From Macropodus opercularis (lineage: Eukaryota; Chordata; Actinopteri; Anabantiformes; Osphronemidae), in NCBI GenBank assembly GCA_030770545.1, contig JAUCMP010000028.1, positions 13,349,501 through 13,413,500 on the forward strand: a stretch of DNA of 64,000 nucleotides, written 5' to 3'. This document shows positions 39,673-49,900 of the stretch, piece by piece; position 1 is the first letter of the stretch, and each line of letters begins with the position of its first letter. The position numbers were made by a program, and so were the translations under genes. The notes below the pieces were generated by a model. That model did no database searches. It saw nothing but the letters and a program-made list of their open reading frames with translations, and had not been told where the DNA came from.

Positions 39673-40555
39673 GCCCGCAGGAGAGTTCACCAGACATGGA
39701 CAGACCTGATGATTTTTTAGATCTCACTTGTGTAATAGAAACATTAGTAGCACAGACCGGTAATAAGAACACTCCCACCAGAACTTTGACAGTAGAAGGT
39801 TGCGACATTGTTTTCTTATGTGATTCAGGAGCAGACCGCACAGTTTTAAAAGAGTGCGTTGAGGGAGTTTCCGCTTCAAACGACCGTATTTTTGTGCAAT
39901 CAGCAAACGGCAGAATAACATCAAGTGCAGTGTCTAAACCTGTGTCTGTAAAAGATCTTCAGACTAACTTAGAAATAACAGCACCTGTAGTAATGTGTCC
40001 AGCGTGTCCAGTGAACCTCTTAGGGCGAGATCTAATGATAAAATTACATATTTCCGTCGTACCCACCTCAAAAGGAATGGTAGCGATAGGAAAAGATGAA
40101 ACAGTGCCTACATATCCCCTCCTAGCCAGTGGGATACCACAATATTATTGGTCTTTAGATTTCCCGAATCCAGACCTGGTGAAAATAGGAATAGAATTAT
40201 TAAAACTGGCTGACAGTAGCCAATCAGGAGACTATGTCTCTATGTCTCCAAGCGAGATGCATGTTACCCTCTGGTACAAACATGACCCAGGGTCAGATCA
40301 CCAATATGATAAGCTGGTGAATGACTCTGGACCCCAACGTGTAACGTTACAACATTATTACACTGATGGCAAAGGAACGTCAGCCTGTGACGTTGTATTG
40401 CCAGATAAAGCTTTCAAGCTGTTTAAAAATAACGACTCACAGCCGCATGTCTCTGTGACCAGAGACCCCCAGCACAAATGGGAGTTTCTGGGCCCATGGT
40501 TGAAAGAGACGATGAGACGCACACACTGGAGGCCAGAGCCTGATCAAGACGGGTG
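39669..40555 (+). CDS. ERV1 protease plus 2H-phosphoesterase-like segment
   Basis: Frame continuous with gag; numbering from the ATG at 39,696 (305 codons to 40,613, with true coding leaving frame near 40,555). Retroviral aspartic protease: catalytic LCDSGADRTV (Asp43) and the NLLGRDLM element (108-114). After it, residues about 145-275 are not typical of pol: a strand YYWSLDF, a helix-like DLVKIGIELLKLA, then MHVTLWY (His189-Thr191) and PHVSVTR (His251-Ser253), 62 residues apart. Paired H-x-[ST] motifs in this strand context define 2H phosphoesterases. Then WEFLGPWLK leads to RT. The 2H assignment is my inference from motifs. Confidence 0.7.
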
Positions 40556-41224
40556 GGAAATAAATCACAGTATCCACTTAAACCAGATGCAGAGAGAGGC
40601 ATCCAGCCAGTGATAGCTGATATGATTAAAGCAGGTATTATAGTTGGAGCTCCAGATGCCTCATGTAATACTCCCATTTTTCCTGTCAAGAAGGCAGAGA
40701 CGGAACAATGGAGAATGGTACAAGACCTGAGAGCAGTAAATCAAGCTGTGGAAAGCAGGGCCCCATGCGTCCCTGACCCACACACATTGTTAAACCAGTT
40801 AAGAGTTGAAATGAAGTGGTTTACTGTAGCTGATTTAAGTAATGCTTTCTTTTCCATACCATTAGCACAAGAGTCACAAGGATGGTTTGGTTTTACATAT
40901 CAGGGAAAGAAGTATACTTACACTCGGTTACCACAAGGTTTTTGTGACAGTCCCACTATATTCACTGCAGAAATAAATAATTGTTTGGCTGATTTCCAAA
41001 TGCCTGAACATAGCCAACTATTGGTATATGTAGATGATCTATTAATAGCATCAGACACAGAAGAACATAACAAGCAGGTTTCTGTGGCACTATTTAAACA
41101 TCTACATAAAACAGGAAACAAGGCCTCACTTTCAAAGTTACAGTGGGCCAGACAAGCTATAATTTTCTTAGGCCATGAAGTAACTCCTGAAGAATCACAG
41201 ACACCAGAAAAAAGTCTATATTAG
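40553..41224 (+). pseudogene. ERV1 reverse transcriptase, fingers-palm
   Basis: Reads QYPLKPDAERGIQPVI, WRMVQDLRAVN, FTVADLSNAFFSIPL (first catalytic Asp), LPQGFCDSPTIF and LLVYVDDLLIAS (YVDD active site), then FLGHEVTPE. Copies RNA to DNA in the virus. Separated from the protease frame by a frameshift near 40,555 and from the thumb by another in an A6 run at about 41,210. Catalytic residues are intact. Confidence 0.85.
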
Positions 41225-42650
41225 ACGCACCGAAACTCGTCACAAAGCAACACATGATGAGTTTTCTAGGGTTGTGCAACTATTGTAGACTGTGGATCCC
41301 AAATTATGCACAAATGACACAACCGTTGTTAGATCTTATCTATGGTGAACCAATGACTATGAAACAAACTTTGCAGTGGACAGATGCAGCAGAAAAAGCT
41401 TTCACCGAGCTGAAACAAGCACTTACCAGCTCCACTGTTATTGGGTTACCAGACTACACCAAGCCCTTCGTACAGACTGTTGATTGTAAGGGTTCATTTA
41501 TGACGTCTATGTTAGCACAGCAGATGGGAGGCAAGATGAAGCCTGTGGCTTACTACTCTAAGAGATTAGATCCAGTTGCATGTGCTTTGCCTAGCTGTGT
41601 GAGAGCTGTGTGTGCAGCAGCGTTAGCCATTCAAGCCTCTGCTGAGGTTGTACTTTATCACCCGCTGCAGCTGCTAGTGCCTCATGAAGTAGACATGTTA
41701 CTGACTCAGACAAAGATGACATTTCTGTCTCCTGCGAGACATTTGTCTTTGCTGTCAACGTTGCTTTCACAACCACATTTGACCATTAAAAGATGTTCAA
41801 CTCTGAACCCGGCAACCCTCCTCCTACATCCACATGAGGGGCTGCCACATCATTGTCTAGCTGACACAGAACAGCAGTGTAAACCACGACCTGATTTGAA
41901 AGATACTCCTTTAGAGGAAGGAGAATGTTGGTTTGTTGATGGGTCGTGTTCAAAGACTCCTCAAGGTACTAATCAGTCTGGGTTCGCGGTAGTTACACAG
42001 GACACTATCATCACAGCGATGAAGTTACCATCTCACTATTCTGCACAAGCTGCAGAAATCGTAGCATTAACTGAAGCGTGTAGAGCTGGACAAGGGAAAA
42101 GACTGACAGTGTACACAGACAGTCAGTTTGCTTTTTCTACATTACATTGTTTTGCCGCCCAGTGGGCTCGTAGAGGAATGACAACTTCTACAGGAAAGAC
42201 AGTGCAACATGCAAACCTGTTGGAAGCATTATTACAAGCTGTGCTTTTGCCAAAAGCATTAGCAGTGTGTAAATGTGCAGCACATACAAAAGGGAAAGAT
42301 TCAGTTTCACTAGGAAATGCGTTTGCAGACAAAATAGCAAAAGAAGCAGCAGAAGGAAAACATGGAACAATGGTCATGGTGGCACAGGATTCTCCTCAAG
42401 TGCCACTGGACATAGACATTATCAGAGATATGCAAGCTAACTCTCCTAAGCAAGAAGTGACAAACTGGCTTAAAAACGGAGCACAAATTGAAAATGATGT
42501 TTACTACATTAACAAGAAGCCATGCCTACCCAGAAGTCTGTTCCATACAGCAGCCGTAATGAGCCATGGGCCGTGCCATGTCTCAACAGGAGGGATGGAT
42601 GGTAACAATGGAACTTCTACGCCTATGGATTTAATACTTACTCAAAAAAT
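41225..42650 (+). pseudogene. ERV1 RT thumb/connection, RNase H and integrase zinc start
   Basis: From MMSFLGLCNYCRLWIPNYAQ (connection) through a typical KPVAYYSKRLDPVA to RNase H: WFVDGSCSKTP (Asp), AEIVALTEAC (Glu), VYTDSQFAF (Asp), and NAFADKIAKEAA (Asp); all four acidic residues are present. It then enters the integrase zinc domain (FHTAAVMSHGPCH, the two His). A frameshift in an A6 run near 42,650 breaks the frame; the paired Cys (CRSC) lie in the next frame. Confidence 0.85.
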
Positions 42651-43498
42651 GTTTGTAGATCATGTCTCATCCGTTGCAAACATAATCCACAAGGTAATCT
42701 CAGACCGAAAAGAGGACAGTTCCCCCAAGCTAAATATCCTTTATTGAACTAACACCAAGCCAGCAATATAAGTATTGCCTCATTCTCATAGATCCATTTT
42801 CAAAATGGGTTGAAATCGTTCCAAGTAAGACAGCAGATGCTCTTACAGTAGCCAAAGCCATATGCAAACACATAATACCACAACATGGTATTCCAGAAGT
42901 AATCTATAGTGACAACGGGACACATTTTGTGAATGAAGTAGTGTCACGAATGGCAGAACATCTAGGAATATGTCTGAAAAATCACTGTTCATACCACCCA
43001 CAAAGTGCAGGATTGGTGAAACGAACAAATGGCACCGTGAAAGGCAGACTGAGAAAGACCATGGAGCAGACAGGCAGACCATGGTCTGAGTGTTTAGATT
43101 TGGTAAAAATGTATATGCGCATTACTCCTACAGATAAAGGATTAACTCCTTTTGAGATTGTGCATGGGAGATCTTTTGTGATACCAATGATGACTAATGT
43201 TAAAGAAAAAGCAGAAGACACACACACACTAGCAGACTGGATGTGTAAAATGCTGAAGGAGAAAGAGGTTGTTAATGCAAATAATCTGCCAGACGATGCT
43301 TTGTCACCTCAGGCAACGCTCATACAGCCAGGTGACCAGGTCCTCATCAAAGTGATCAAACGGAAGAACTGGTCCAGCCCCCGCTGGGAAGGCCCCTACA
43401 CAGTCCTGCTGACCACACCAACAGCGCTGAAGATAGAGAGAGACACGTGGATTCACCAGACCCACTGCAAAAAGCTGCCACCACTGACATCTGAGTAG
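42651..43498 (+). pseudogene. ERV1 integrase core and C-terminus
   Basis: After a short piece in one frame (CRSC...HNPQGNLRPKRG) a second frameshift near 42,738 leads to YCLILIDPFSKWVEIVPS (first Asp), VIYSDNGTHFVNE (second Asp) and HPQSAGLVKRTNGTVK. The third catalytic residue, normally Glu in GxVERxN, is Lys here, so DNA joining should be lost. The C-terminal GPY module (RWEGPYTVLLTTPTALKI) follows, stop TAG at 43,496-43,498. Confidence 0.85.
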
Positions 43499-43564
43499 GG
43501 TGGAAGTCGGCCGGCACCAAAGCCTTTGGCTGCAGAAGAAACCATCTGAACTCTGCTCCCAGCT

Positions 43565-44578
43565 ATGATGTCGAGGGGTAAGCTGTGTGTAGTGGTGACT
43601 GCTGGGACTGCAATTGTAGTAACCATAACAACACTGTTGCTGTGGGAGGATGGTCTTTTGCCAGGGAAAGACGCTCCAGGAGAGGTCATCTTGCACCGTC
43701 CGAGCCGAGAGATCAGAGACTGGTACGCATGGAGAACCGCACGGGACTACCTCAAGGACAATCCAGATGGTAATCTATGGCTGGCATATACCAACTATAC
43801 GGCCAAGACAATTACTGAAGGGTCTTGTGTGATCTGTGCCAAGGCGCGACCACAACTGACTGTGGTTCCTTTTCCTTATGACACACATTCCTGTTATCAA
43901 GAAACTCGAGACAGGGAGCTGGTGACAGAAGATTCTTGTGTTATCCGACTAACCTCTGGAGTCACAGGGACTCCGCTAAAGGGTTACACCCCTACTAACC
44001 GGTTTAATAGAGACTATTGTGAATTATCCTGTACAATGAGAGCAGTACTGGGACTAGCAGGAAGACGCATTTACTTTAAAGTGTACAACATATCTAGACA
44101 CATTTGGACATTCGGTGAATCTGTAGATCCCATGTGGCCTACAGGGGACCCCGTACAGAAAGCACCCAAAACATCTGGGGATCCCCCAGCTGGTAGGGTT
44201 TGTGCAAACTGTACGTTTGAGTGTTTTCACAGATCCGGAAAAGGACAGCGGATGGGAGTGTTTCCAACCTGCACCATCACGTGGAATGTGACGGACAGAA
44301 CTGAGACATGGGGGAAGCCCATGGGAACGGATTGGACCAAGCATATCCAGAAACGGAACAACCTCACCTACTACAACGTTGAGGGTGTACCAAGGGCACC
44401 TCCACACACAGAGGATTTCGACCGACTGGCACAGAAAATTGCTGACGTGTGGTGGATGTGTGGAGGAGCTCCCAGACAGACTTTACCGACAAACTGGACT
44501 GGCACCTGCACGCAAGTAAGGTTTCTCACTAATGACATACACATAGAGAGAGAACAACAAACAAACGGGACGGCGTAA
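43565..44578 (+). pseudogene. ERV1 env, SU subunit
   Basis: Starts MMSRGKLCVVVTAGTAIVVT, a leader with a hydrophobic core. Contains CVIC (CXXC) in EGSCVICAKARP, many NxT/S glycosylation sites and paired cysteines. The frame leaves at about 44,560 just before the expected SU/TM cleavage (TNKR in the neighbouring frame) and stops at 44,578. Starts 66 bp after pol, so it would be expressed from a spliced RNA. Confidence 0.8.
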
Positions 44579-44597
44579 CATCAATATCAGAGCTCAA

Positions 44598-45296
44598 ATG
44601 AGTTTGAACACCGTCTACCTGGACTCTATTGGGCAACCACGAGGTATTCCACATGAGTTTAAAGCACGGGATGAAGTTAAAGGAGGCTTCACATTAGCTA
44701 TTCCATTTCTGGGCCCCATGGCAGAGATAGCTAAAAACACTGAATGGATCAATAACATCTATTACAATCAACAGAGGTTTGTTAACATCACGCACGATGG
44801 AATGAGGGGGATCGCTGAACAGCTGGCACCGACCTCTCTGATGGCATGGCAGACACGTATGGGAGTTGACATGTTGTTAGCAGAGAAAGGAGGATTGTGT
44901 GTTATGTTTGGTGATGAATGTTGTACTTTTATTCCAAATAACACTGCTCCAGGTGGTTCAGTCAGCCTCGCTCTGGAGAACCTGAAAAACCTGAAGGAAG
45001 AATTGGCACGAAACTCTGGAGTTGATAACCCCTGGGGAACCTGGTTTGATTCAATGTTTGGGTGATGGAAATCCACTATTGTGGCTTTCTTTACTACAAT
45101 AGCAGTAGTATTGCTTCTGTTTATGTTTTTGGCTTGTTGTGCTGTGCCCTGTGTCCGTAGCCTCATTGTGAAGAGTGCTGAAGCGGCAGTGTCGCAGCAG
45201 TTCACACTGCAACAACTGGAGCTGGAGAGGGAGATTTATGAGGATGAGGAGAGGAAGGAGCATCTCTCCCTATTTGGTGTAGACACAGCAAACTGA
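44598..45296 (+). pseudogene. ERV1 env, TM subunit, with in-frame stop before the anchor
   Basis: TM starts around VYLDSIGQPRGIP and has heptad repeats, MAWQTRMGVDMLLAEKGG and the CX6CC motif CVMFGDECC. An in-frame TGA at 45,063-45,065 (next to TGG, so perhaps a Trp changed) ends the ectodomain; the same frame continues after it with a membrane anchor (IVAFFTTIAVVLLLFMFL) and a tail ending FGVDTAN at 45,296. If translated, the product would be a secreted, unanchored TM fragment. Close relative of the provirus 2 TM. Confidence 0.8.
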
Positions 45297-45436
45297 TCGA
45301 TGCCTGATGTATGATGCATGTTCTGAAAATGAGAAATCAAGTGGAATGTGTCTGATGATGATTTGTGCAGATTTTGTTTGCTGTTCATGAAACATAATGT
45401 TAACGTTTTATGCCCAGATTTCACAGAAGGACTGAC

Positions 45437-45444
45437 AGGAGGGA
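45437..45444 (+). other. ERV1 polypurine tract
   Basis: aggaggga just before the 3' LTR (one T between). Short, but in the correct place for plus-strand priming. Confidence 0.55.
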
Positions 45445-45445
45445 T

Positions 45446-45873
45446 TGTTAGAGGATATGGAGCATAGTCCTCTCTGTGAACTGGTCCTTTCTGTGTCTCT
45501 GTGATATCTTGCTATGCTTGCAGGTACTCCCCATGACCTTGTTGTGCTAGGGAAGAATGTTTAACCGCCCACGCCAAGAGGAAACTTCACAAAACTGTAT
45601 TCATGGCATAATGACTTCCTATGTATCTTATTCACCATATATGGATTGGCTTTGTATCTTGTTTGACCAGATGTGAAGGAGTGACTTTCATACTTTTCCT
45701 AATAAAAAGAGCTGTGCCCAAGGGGGTTTGGAGATCGTCGGCTGGGCACTGAGTTGCTGTGTTCCAGGGCGGCTCCCCTTGTGCGCACAAGCGTAAAACT
45801 TGAGATCTCAGAGTTTGTCTTGCTTGTGCAGGTGTCTCTGTATTGTTTAAGTGTTGGCAGACTAGACCCAACA
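45446..45873 (+). repeat. ERV1 3' LTR, 428 bp
   Basis: Begins tgttagagga and ends agacccaaca, a TG...CA LTR. Poly(A) signal taataaaaag near 45,700. The 3' flank starts atgtct; the matching 5' target duplication was lost with the truncated left LTR. Confidence 0.85.
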
Positions 45874-46373
45874 ATGTCTTAACATGTAGCCCATTATAAA
45901 TGTGTATCGCGACAAGATGAAACCAAAGCCCCTGATCAAGCATGGTTTAAAATATTTATTCAGTTTTAGAGTGAGAGGAAAAGAAGAGAACTTGGATGAA
46001 AAACATTTCAACAAAAAAACAAACACAAAACTTTGAGCAGGTTGGCTAAAAAAGTCCCAAAAACAACTCAGCCTGACACAGAAAAACAAAATGGCCACTG
46101 GGAGCGACGGCTGCTGCAGGTTCCCTCTGACGAGCGACTGGAAAAAAATCTAAGGAGAAAAACATCTCATTTAATAAAAGGAAAGATTTGAACGCAAAGG
46201 GGAAATCACACGTAACAACGTGATAGTTTTCAAGCATCCTCTCTTAGTTCATTTATTCTTTACTGACTTACCGTCTGATGGCTGCTGGTGTTATTCTGCT
46301 TCTGTCTCATGGTCCTTTCCAGGACAGAATCTTTCTACTTTTTCTCTTCCCTCATTCCTCTCACTCTAAAACA
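45874..46373. other. Non-coding stretch between ERV1 and the protease array
   Basis: No gene seen. No trace of the missing first 37 nt of U2, which should flank the LINE's 5' side, was found here. Confidence 0.5.
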
Positions 46374-46688
46374 AACCAGGCTGTCTACAGTCTCACCCTA
46401 AGGCCTGGGCAGTGATGGTTTCTTCACTGGTTACTGGCCACGAGTCCCTATTGGATCTCACAACCAGATACCCAGACTCTGCCACAGGATGGTGGTTCGA
46501 CTGTAGTAGGCTGGTCCTTAGCGTCTTTTCACCATGAAACTACTGGTGCAGCCGTTGTTAGTCGTTAATGGCCTGAGAGGAGAGGGAACATTTATTAATC
46601 TATTCATAAACCTTCAGTTGACGTCAACTGTTTGGCTGTTAGATGGAAACAAACACTTACCATTAACTGCTGAAACGATGGCGACCAA
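46374..46688 (-). repeat. Left edge of the protease array (partial unit)
   Basis: accaggctgtctacagtctc to gtgcagccgttgttagtc matches 59,190-59,390 on the other side of the array. It then passes into ggcctgagaggagagggaac and cgatggcgacca, matching the last two exons of the repeat unit, and is broken there by a dispersed repeat. Confidence 0.7.
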
Positions 46689-46988
46689 CTTAATTCAGTT
46701 TTATTGAATTAACTGAAGCAGTTATTCCAGGCAAGTAAGATTTAAGACCTTACAAAACTAAACCCAACAAATCCCACATAGAGCAAGCTTTTCATTGTAG
46801 CCAATCAACAAATTTAAATATAAAAAATAGATTCAAATAATGTATATTTATATATATATATATAATATACTAATTTAATTTCTTAATGTTAATTCAATTT
46901 TCATAGCAACAAACTCCTCTATAGAGGAAGAAACCTCCAGCAGACCCAGGCTCAATGTGGGCGGCCATCTGCCTTGACCGGTTGGGTG
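46689..46988 (-). repeat. Teleost dispersed repeat inserted in an array unit
   Basis: Reverse-orientation relative of the repeat at 13,530-13,700: gaagaaacctccagcagacc, gtgggcggccatctgccttg, accggttggg, with the usual attcagttttattgaatt start and cacatagagcaagc. It splits the exon homologous to protease exon 12 in the leftmost unit. Confidence 0.65.
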
Positions 46989-49900
46989 ACGAGGAGACCA
47001 GCGAGTGACGAGCCGTTGACTAGAAAACAGACCAGTTAGCAACAATTACCTTTACACAGTCAGTATCACAGCAAATGTATTTTACCAGTTACTTTCTATC
47101 TGTATTACTATAACAACTGCTATCATACAGTTGTGTAACGAACTGGGCCTTTTCTTCACTGAGGCTCGTTCTTACCTTCTCGTGGCTGCTGGAAATCGCA
47201 GTTTCCGCCCGTGACAGCTTGGCGGGATCCTCACTGTCATTGTCCTCTTGCTGTGACAATGAACCTGACGAGTCAGAGGATCAAAGCACTGTGGACCCAA
47301 AGAGATGGAGGAGAGCTGGTCAGATCACAAATTCACAGAGGAAGCCAAGTGCAAGAAGCTGCTGCCGTGAGAATTTTGGACACCGACCACCAGAAACGGG
47401 ATGTTACTCACTTTGGAAGGAACCACAGGGACCAGTGCTCCGATGACGTCTGACTTGCACACCTGCACCCTTGGACGCACTGATACTCCTGCAGCAGGAA
47501 ACAGAAAAGACGCACAGTTTAGTTGAAATCTCTGGACAGATGACACACACACAAGCACCTTTGGTTTCTATGTTTGCTGAGTGTTGGGGCTTAGTCGTAC
47601 CTTCAGGTTCACCTCCAGACACTTCTTCACTGAACCTCCAGGTACCAGGTCCAGGAGAAAGCTCCACCAGTCGTTATATGTCGATGACTGGATCCCACGT
47701 CTGCAAAACAACACGACAGGTTAAAGGAACAATAACAACAATCGTTCATTCACAGGTTTGACTATTACATCTAACACCACTCTGTATGAAAACCAATATT
47801 TCTGAATGAATTCATACCGATGCCAGGACCTGGTGCTCTACATCTGTATAGTGATGTGAGAAACACGACAGGTGTGTGGAGACTGATCTTTATCCTGCGT
47901 GCTTCTCAGGAGACACCACCAAAGCCTCTCTCTCTCACTTGTGACAGGCCGAGGAGCCTTGCTGGCTTACGCTGTGTTTCAGCCAGAGGCCTGTCACACC
48001 AGCTTGCTCGTCTCTGCGGACTCTGTCATGTACCTAATGGCCTGAGAGGAGAGGGAACACTTGTTTATGGATTCGAAAACCTGGAGGTGACGTCACACGT
48101 TTGGCTGTTAAATGGAAACAAACTCTTACCATATTGAGCTGAAAGGACCAAATGGTAAACGATGGAGACCAGCGAGTGACGAGCCGTTGACTAGAAAACA
48201 GCACAGTTAGCAACAATTACCTTTACACAGTCAGTATCACAGCAAATGTATTTTACCAGTTACTTTCTATCTGTATTACTATAACAACTGCTATCATACA
48301 GTTGTGTAACGAACTGGGCCTTTTCTTCACTGAGGTTCGTTCTTACCTTCTCGTGGCTGCTGGAAATCGCCGTTTCCGCCCGTGACAGCTTGGCGGGATC
48401 CTCACTGTCATTGTCCTCTTGCTGTGATAATGAACCTGACGAGTCAGAGGATCAAAGCACTGTGGACCCAAAGAGATGGAGGAGAGCTGGTCAGATCACA
48501 AATTCACAGAGGAAGCCAAGTGCAAGAAGCTGCTGCCGTGAGGATTTTGGACACCGACCACCAGAAACGGGATGTTACTCACTTTGGAAGGAACCACAGG
48601 GACCAGTGCTCCGATGACGTCTGACTTGCACACCTGCACCCTTGGACGCACTGATACTCCTGCAGCAGGAAACAGAAAAGACGTACAGTTTAGTTGAAAT
48701 CTCTGGACAGATGACACACACACAAGCACCTTTGGTTTCTATGTTTGCTGAGTGTTGGGGCTTAGTCGTACCTTCAGGTTCACCTCCAGACACTTCTTCA
48801 CTGAACCTCCAGGTACCAGGTCCAGGAGAAAGCTCCACCAGTCGTTATATGTCGATGACTGGACCCCACGTCTGCAAAACAACACGACAGGTTAAAGGAA
48901 CAATAACGACAATCGTTCATTCACAGGTTTGACTATTACATCTAACACCACTCTGTATGAAAACCAATATTTCTGACTGAATTCATACCGATGCCAGGAC
49001 CTGGTGCTCTACATCTGTATAGTGATGTGAGAAACACGACAGGTGTGTGGAGACTGATCTTTATCCTGCGTGCTTCTCAGGAGACACCACCAAAGCCTCT
49101 CTCTCTCACTTGTGACAGGCCGAGGAGCCTTGCTGGCTTACGCTGTGTTTCAGCCAGAGGCCTGTCACACCAGCTTGCTCGTCTCTGCGGACTCTGTCAT
49201 GTACCTAATGGCCTGAGAGGAGAGGGAACACTTGTTTATGGATTCGAAAACCTGGAGGTGACGTCACACGTTTGGCTGTTAAATGGAAACAAACTCTTAC
49301 CATATTTAGCTGAAAGGACCAAATGGTAAACGATGGAGACCAGCGAGTGACGAGCCGTTGACTAGAAAACAGACCAGTTAGCAACAATTACCTTTACACA
49401 GTCAGTATCACAGCAAATGTATTTTACCAGTTACTTTCTATCTGTATTACTATAACAACTGCTATCATACAGTTGTGTAACGAACTGGGCCTTTTCTTCA
49501 CTGAGGCTCGTTCTTACCTTCTCGTGGCTGCTGGAAATCGCCGTTTCCGCCCGTGACAGCTTGGCGGGATCCTCACTGTCATTGTCCTCTTGCTGTGATA
49601 ATGAACCTGACGAGTCAGAGGATCAAAGCACTGTGGACCCAAAGAGATGGAGGAGAGCTGGTCAGATCACAAATTCACAGAGGAAGCCAAGTGCAAGAAG
49701 CTGCTGCCGTGAGGATTTTGGACACCGACCACCAGAAACGGGATGTTACTCACTTTGGAAGGAACCACAGGGACCAGTGCTCCGATGACGTCTGACTTGC
49801 ACACCTGCACCCTTGGACGCACTGATACTCCTGCAGCAGGAAACAGAAAAGACGCACAGTTTAGTTGAAATCTCTGGACAGATGACACACACACAAGCAC

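Larger units (their letters stand above)
37000..45873 (+). mobile_element. ERV1: endogenous retrovirus with tRNA-Phe primer site
   Basis: Plus-strand provirus with truncated 5' LTR, PBS, gag, pro, RT, RNase H, integrase, env and complete 3' LTR. The 272 bp shared by both LTRs differ at about four positions (near 1.5%), so insertion is fairly recent. Gag and pro share a frame separated by one UGA, while pol has at least four frameshifts and env has a frameshift plus a nonsense codon. Single CCHC knuckle, CXXC/CX6CC env and readthrough layout suggest a gamma/epsilon-related class. Its 5' end cuts into the LINE at 36,999/37,000. Confidence 0.9.
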
